A stretch of 8,105 nucleotides of DNA. Source: Eubacterium sp. (GTDB lineage: Bacteria > Bacillota > Clostridia > Lachnospirales > Lachnospiraceae). Position numbers and translations under genes: made by a program. This document shows, piece by piece, positions 5,456 to 8,105 of the stretch. Each line of letters opens with the position of its first letter. The stretch's first letter is position 1. The stretch spans positions 1 to 8,105 of the forward strand of contig JAJGAH010000096.1 in assembly GCA_020844525.1 (NCBI GenBank), written 5' to 3'. A model generated the notes under the pieces. The model had not been told where the DNA came from. It saw only the letters and a program-made list of their open reading frames with translations, and did no database searches.

Positions 5456-5482
5456 GCAGATGCCCGGATAACAGGCATCTGC
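5456..5482. repeat. 9-bp inverted repeat in the leader of the DUF6462-parB unit
   Basis: GCAGATGCC (5456-5464) and GGCATCTGC (5474-5482) are perfect complements around nine bases. It lies 26-52 bp before the first DUF6462 start, with no T run after it on the minus strand. It is therefore more likely an operator or a 5' RNA hairpin than a terminator. Confidence 0.5.
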
Positions 5483-5505
5483 GTCATCTGGTTTCTATTC
5501 AAACA

Positions 5506-5532
5506 GTGATAAAAGGCTTTTCAGCCTCTTTT
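5506..5532 (-). terminator. Short hairpin with flanking A/T runs, possible terminator
   Basis: On the minus strand AGGCT, a GAAA tetraloop and AGCCT are followed by TTTTAT and preceded by AAAAG. The plus strand also reads into CTTTT, so it could work weakly both ways. The stem is only five pairs. It may be a back-up terminator after lysS, insulating the element genes. Confidence 0.4.
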
Positions 5533-5545
5533 CCTGCTGTTTGCA

Positions 5546-5592
5546 CGCAAAAAGGCACCCCTCTCAGATTGATTCTGAAAAGGAGTGCCTTT
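5546..5592 (-). terminator. Intrinsic terminator of the greA-lysS operon
   Basis: Arms AAAGGCAC (5551-5558) and GTGCCTTT (5585-5592) pair perfectly. They are extended by CC/GG and an inner CAGA/TCTG helix. On the minus strand the stem is followed by a run of five T, directly behind lysS. On the plus strand TTTAATGTTTTT follows, so it may be bidirectional. Confidence 0.8.
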
Positions 5593-5665
5593 AATGTTTT
5601 TGGAACTGGGACGTACGCTTTACTTTATACTGTCATCTGTTACGATGTACCGTCATTTGACTTTT

Positions 5666-5732
5666 TGTTGTACAAATGTTGTAAATCCGGTGTCACTGCA
5701 AAAAATCGGCTTGGATTTGTTGTAAAAATCCG
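5666..5732. repeat. Three TGTTGTA direct repeats in an AT-rich tract behind lysS
   Basis: TGTTGTA occurs at 5666-5672, 5677-5683 and 5719-5725. The first two are 11 bp apart, about one helical turn. The last two share the longer context TTGTAAA...TCCG. The third copy lies inside an inverted repeat, GGATTTGTTGTAAAAATCC (5714-5732). Arm-type integrase or excisionase sites look like this, and the location at a possible element boundary fits, but no core site was found. Confidence 0.4.
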
Positions 5733-5761
5733 CAGGTTTTCCGCCTGTGATTTTCCCCGGA

Positions 5762-7759
5762 TCAATACAGCTTCGCGCCGGCCGGGATGTGGTTGTCCAC
5801 CATCAGAAGATGCAGCTCTTCCTCGCCGTTTCTCTCGTTCACCGCAGACAGGAGCATGCCGCAGGAGTCGATCCCCATCATCGCTCTCGGCGGGAGATTC
5901 GTGATGGCAATCAGGGTCTTTCCGACCAGCTCTTCCGGCTCGTAATAAGCGTGAATACCGCTTAAAATCACGCGATCCGTGCCCGTTCCGTCATCCAGAA
6001 CGAACTTTAAGAGCTTCTTACTCTTCGGAACGGCCGAGCATTCTTTTACCTTCACCGCCCGGAAATCGGACTTGCTGAAGGTGTCGAAATCGACCTGATC
6101 CGCAAACAGCGGCTCGATCTTCACACCGGTAAAATCGATCTTTTCGTTCGGGGTAAAGAACCCGGACTGATCAGAAACAGCCTCGGAAGCCTTCTCTTCA
6201 CCGGCCTTCTCGTCCGCATGTGCTTCATTGTTTTCAGACTTGAGGGTCTTCATTGTCGGGAAGAGCAATACGTCACGGATAGTGGCGCTGTTTGTGAGAA
6301 GCATGCACAGACGATCAATACCGTACCCAATGCCGCCGGTCGGGGGCATTCCGATTTCCATGGCGTGCAGGAAGTCCTCATCTGTATGCTGAGCCTCCTC
6401 ATCACCCTGTGCAGACAATGCGTCCTGCGCAGCAAAGCGCTCACGCTGATCAATCGGATCATTCAGCTCGGAGTATGCATTGCACATCTCCCAGCCATTG
6501 ATATACAGCTCGAAGCGCTCTACCTTTCTCGGATCGTCGGGTTTCTTCTTGGTCAGCGGACTGATCTCGATCGGATGGTCCATGATGAAGGTCGGCTGGA
6601 TCATCTTGTCCTCGCAGTATTCGTCAAAGAAGAGATTGATGATATCACCTCTCTTGTGACGATCCTCGAATTCGATGTTATGCTCTCTGGCAAGCGCCTT
6701 TGCCTCTTCATCGGTTTTGATCGTCTCAAAATCGATACCGGTCTGCTCCTTGATCGCATCCTCCATGGTCAGGCGGCGGAACGGCTTGCCAAGATCGATC
6801 TCCTTGCCGGTTCCTTCCTTCTGGTCACCATAGTAGAGCTTCGTGCCGCCGCACACCTTTTCCGCCAGATAACGGAACATGCTCTCTGTCAGCTCCATCA
6901 TGCCGTTGTAGTCGGTGTAGGCCTGATACAGCTCCATCAGGGTAAACTCAGGATTATGTCTCTGATCCAGTCCCTCATTCCGGAAAACTCTTCCGATCTC
7001 ATAAACTCTCTCGAGTCCGCCGACAATCAGGCGCTTCAGATACAGCTCCAGGGAAATGCGGAGCTTTTTGTACTCGCCAAGTGCATTATAGTAGGTAACA
7101 AAGGGACGTGCGGAAGCGCCGCCCGCATTGTCCACCAGCATCGGTGTCTCAACCTCCATAAAGTCGCGCGCATCAAGGAAGTTCCGGATCTCGCGGATGA
7201 TCTGTGAGCGCTTGATGAAGGTCTTCTTCACATCCTCGTTCATGATCAGGTCTACATATCTCTGACGATAGCGGGTATCTGTATCCTGAAGGCCATGAAA
7301 TTTCTCCGGAAGCGGCTGAAGAGATTTCGACAGAAGGATGATCTGCTTTGCATGGACGGTAATCTCACCGGTCTGGGTTCTGAACACATAGCCCTTCACG
7401 CCGACGATATCACCGATATCCATCCGCTTGAACTCCTTATAAGGTTCATCGCCCAGGGAATCACGCTGTACATAGCACTGAATCCTGCCAAGCTTGTCCT
7501 GAACATGACAGAAGGCAGCCTTACCCATGACACGCTTGCTCATGATACGGCCGGCGATGGATACGTCTTTGCCTTCAAATTCATCAAAGTGATCCAGAAT
7601 TTCCTGACTGTGCTGTGTCTGGTCATAGGTTGTGATTTTGAAAGGATCTCTGCCTGCATCCTGCAGCTCCTTCAGCTTATCACGACGCACCTTCAGAATA
7701 TGGTTCATGTCCTGTTCCGGTTTCTGCTTAGCATTGTGGTTCTGATTCTGCTCTGCCAT
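5762..7759 (-). CDS. lysS: Lysyl-tRNA synthetase (class II) with C-terminal tRNA-binding domain
   Basis: This cytosolic enzyme charges tRNA-Lys with lysine using ATP. It has 665 residues when started at ATG 7759..7757, five bases after AGGAGG. Residues about 65-150 are the OB-fold anticodon-binding domain (VSIAGRIMSKRVMGKAAF). Class II motif 1 lies near 185-207 (RSQIIREIRNFLDARDFMEVETPML), motif 2 near 257-276 (RVFRNEGLDQRHNPEFT) and motif 3 at 474-487 (TGGIGYGIDRLCML). The substrate-pocket segment NAYSELNDP is at 427-435. The standard enzyme ends near 510. Here an acidic linker (510-535) leads to an extra EMAPII/Trbp111-like tRNA-binding domain at about 556-665 (FSKSDFRAVKVKECSAVP...SCGMLLSA). 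The domain recurs in MetRS and some Clostridia LysRS, where it raises tRNA affinity. It follows greA by 48 bp and ends before a terminator. Confidence 0.97.
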   Translation of the reverse strand: MAEQNQNHNAKQKPEQDMNHILKVRRDKLKELQDAGRDPFKITTYDQTQHSQEILDHFDEFEGKDVSIAGRIMSKRVMGKAAFCHVQDKLGRIQCYVQRDSLGDEPYKEFKRMDIGDIVGVKGYVFRTQTGEITVHAKQIILLSKSLQPLPEKFHGLQDTDTRYRQRYVDLIMNEDVKKTFIKRSQIIREIRNFLDARDFMEVETPMLVDNAGGASARPFVTYYNALGEYKKLRISLELYLKRLIVGGLERVYEIGRVFRNEGLDQRHNPEFTLMELYQAYTDYNGMMELTESMFRYLAEKVCGGTKLYYGDQKEGTGKEIDLGKPFRRLTMEDAIKEQTGIDFETIKTDEEAKALAREHNIEFEDRHKRGDIINLFFDEYCEDKMIQPTFIMDHPIEISPLTKKKPDDPRKVERFELYINGWEMCNAYSELNDPIDQRERFAAQDALSAQGDEEAQHTDEDFLHAMEIGMPPTGGIGYGIDRLCMLLTNSATIRDVLLFPTMKTLKSENNEAHADEKAGEEKASEAVSDQSGFFTPNEKIDFTGVKIEPLFADQVDFDTFSKSDFRAVKVKECSAVPKSKKLLKFVLDDGTGTDRVILSGIHAYYEPEELVGKTLIAITNLPPRAMMGIDSCGMLLSAVNERNGEEELHLLMVDNHIPAGAKLY

Positions 7760-7807
7760 CTTTCCCTCCTGAAAAAAACGCACCCTGCGTTATGATCTGT
7801 ATGTCAA

Positions 7808-8105
7808 TCAGATATTTCTCTCAATCCCAAGGATCTTATACTGCTCATCCCCTGCCGGTGTCTCAATTGTGACCGTCTCGCCGACTTAATGTCCAAGCAG
7901 CGCCTTGCCTACCGGGGACTCATTGGAAATCTTTCCCTTGAGGCTGTTTGCCTCGGTGGAACCCACGATCTGGAACTCAAGCTCCTCGTCATAGGTCACA
8001 TCCTGCACCTTCACCTTGCATCCGATGTTGACTTTATTGGCATCGGCCTCAGACTCAACGACAACCTCAACATTCTTCAGAAGTGCCTCGATCTCTTCAA
8101 TTCTC
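7808..8105 (-). pseudogene. greA: Transcription elongation factor GreA, 3' part, with in-frame premature stop
   Basis: GreA rescues backtracked RNA polymerase by stimulating transcript cleavage. Only the C-terminal part is in the window; the 5' end is beyond the right edge. The frame gives the end of the coiled coil (RIEEIEALLKNVEVV) and then the FKBP-like domain: VNIGCKVKVQD, EFQIVGSTEANSLKGKISNESPVGKALLGH. A TAA at 7888..7886 interrupts it. The same frame continues as VGETVTIETPAGDEQYKILGIERNI to TGA at 7810..7808, a normal GreA ending. Lysine is expected at the stop, so a single AAA-to-TAA change explains it. The last 26 residues, part of the FKBP-like fold, would be lost. It could be a real nonsense mutation or a sequence error, since all flanking codons are intact. 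Confidence 0.85.

Larger units (their letters stand above)
1..5550 (-). mobile_element. Replication/maintenance end of a putative integrative conjugative element (Tn1549-like) or plasmid
   Basis: The block holds a RepA_N/DUF6017 replication initiator, a ParB, three DUF6462 proteins, a small membrane protein and an XRE-DUF5688 protein, all on one strand and tightly packed. This gene set is familiar from conjugative elements of gut Clostridia. It abuts an ordinary chromosomal greA-lysS operon, which suggests an integrated element rather than a free plasmid. No integrase, relaxase, conjugation gene or duplicated att site is visible. The element type is therefore inference, the right boundary could lie anywhere in about 5500-5761, and the left end is outside the window. 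Confidence 0.6.
5431..5761. other. Gene-free stretch between lysS and the element genes
   Basis: This 331-bp stretch has no supported gene on either strand. From right to left it holds an AT-rich repeat tract, the lysS terminator, a short hairpin with a T run, and a 9-bp inverted repeat in the presumed leader of the DUF6462 genes. The chromosome/element boundary is likely somewhere here. I could not identify an att core or a good promoter. Confidence 0.6.

Noticed and set aside
5600..5640. Plus-strand promoter (TTGGAA ... TTTATA)
   Set aside because: The hexamers match poorly and it would point at the 3' end of lysS with no plus-strand gene to serve.
5735..5756. CAGG/CCTG hairpin directly after the lysS stop as its terminator
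   Set aside because: The stem has only four pairs. The strong hairpin at 5551-5592 is a far better terminator.
5080..5904. 274-codon plus-strand frame crossing the lysS/element junction
   Set aside because: It runs antisense through two real genes and a terminator, with no homology that I recognise.
6218..7795. Long plus-strand open frames (6218-7207 and 7295-7795) opposite lysS
   Set aside because: They lie antisense to an unmistakable lysS, have no fitting ribosome binding sites, and read like complement-strand shadows.
1..8105. tRNA or rRNA genes, CRISPR arrays, insertion sequences
   Set aside because: No cloverleaf-like or rRNA sequence, no regularly spaced repeats and no transposase frame were seen.

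Overview
The window looks like a low-to-mid GC Firmicute of the Clostridia, most likely Lachnospiraceae-like. The basis is the greA-lysS pair with a LysRS carrying a C-terminal tRNA-binding domain, strong AGGAGG-type ribosome binding sites throughout, and RepA_N/DUF6017, DUF6462 and DUF5688 family proteins typical of gut Clostridia conjugative elements. Every convincing gene is on the minus strand, so the window reads from right to left.

Right part (about 5551-8105) is chromosomal housekeeping. The 3' end of greA (transcript cleavage factor) is followed after a short gap by complete lysS. The greA reading frame carries an in-frame TAA 26 codons before its normal end. About 170 bp below the lysS stop lies a clear intrinsic terminator. 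Between stop and terminator is an AT-rich tract with three TGTTGTA direct repeats. It may mark the chromosome/element junction, but I cannot locate an att site.

Left part (1 to about 5550) looks like the replication and maintenance end of a Tn1549-like integrative conjugative element, or a related plasmid. The first unit has three tandem small DUF6462 (excisionase-like) paralogues and parB, all overlapping end to start. No parA is visible. After parB comes a perfect inverted repeat, then a small three-helix membrane protein. The second unit starts at a sigmaA-type promoter whose spacer holds a 13-bp palindrome. Its roughly 145-nt leader contains a 28-codon reading frame and two terminator-like hairpins. 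It then encodes an XRE-DUF5688 fusion, a 59-residue Cys/His-rich protein coupled by ATGA, the replication initiator repA (TTG start), and an unrecognised gene that runs off the left edge. No integrase, relaxase or type IV secretion gene lies in the window, so the element type is inferred from its replication/partition module.

Likely joint working (inference): the DUF6462 proteins and ParB handle DNA-binding and maintenance tasks, while the XRE-DUF5688 protein probably regulates its own operon and thereby RepA dosage. The leader suggests a second, attenuation-type control of the replication operon.
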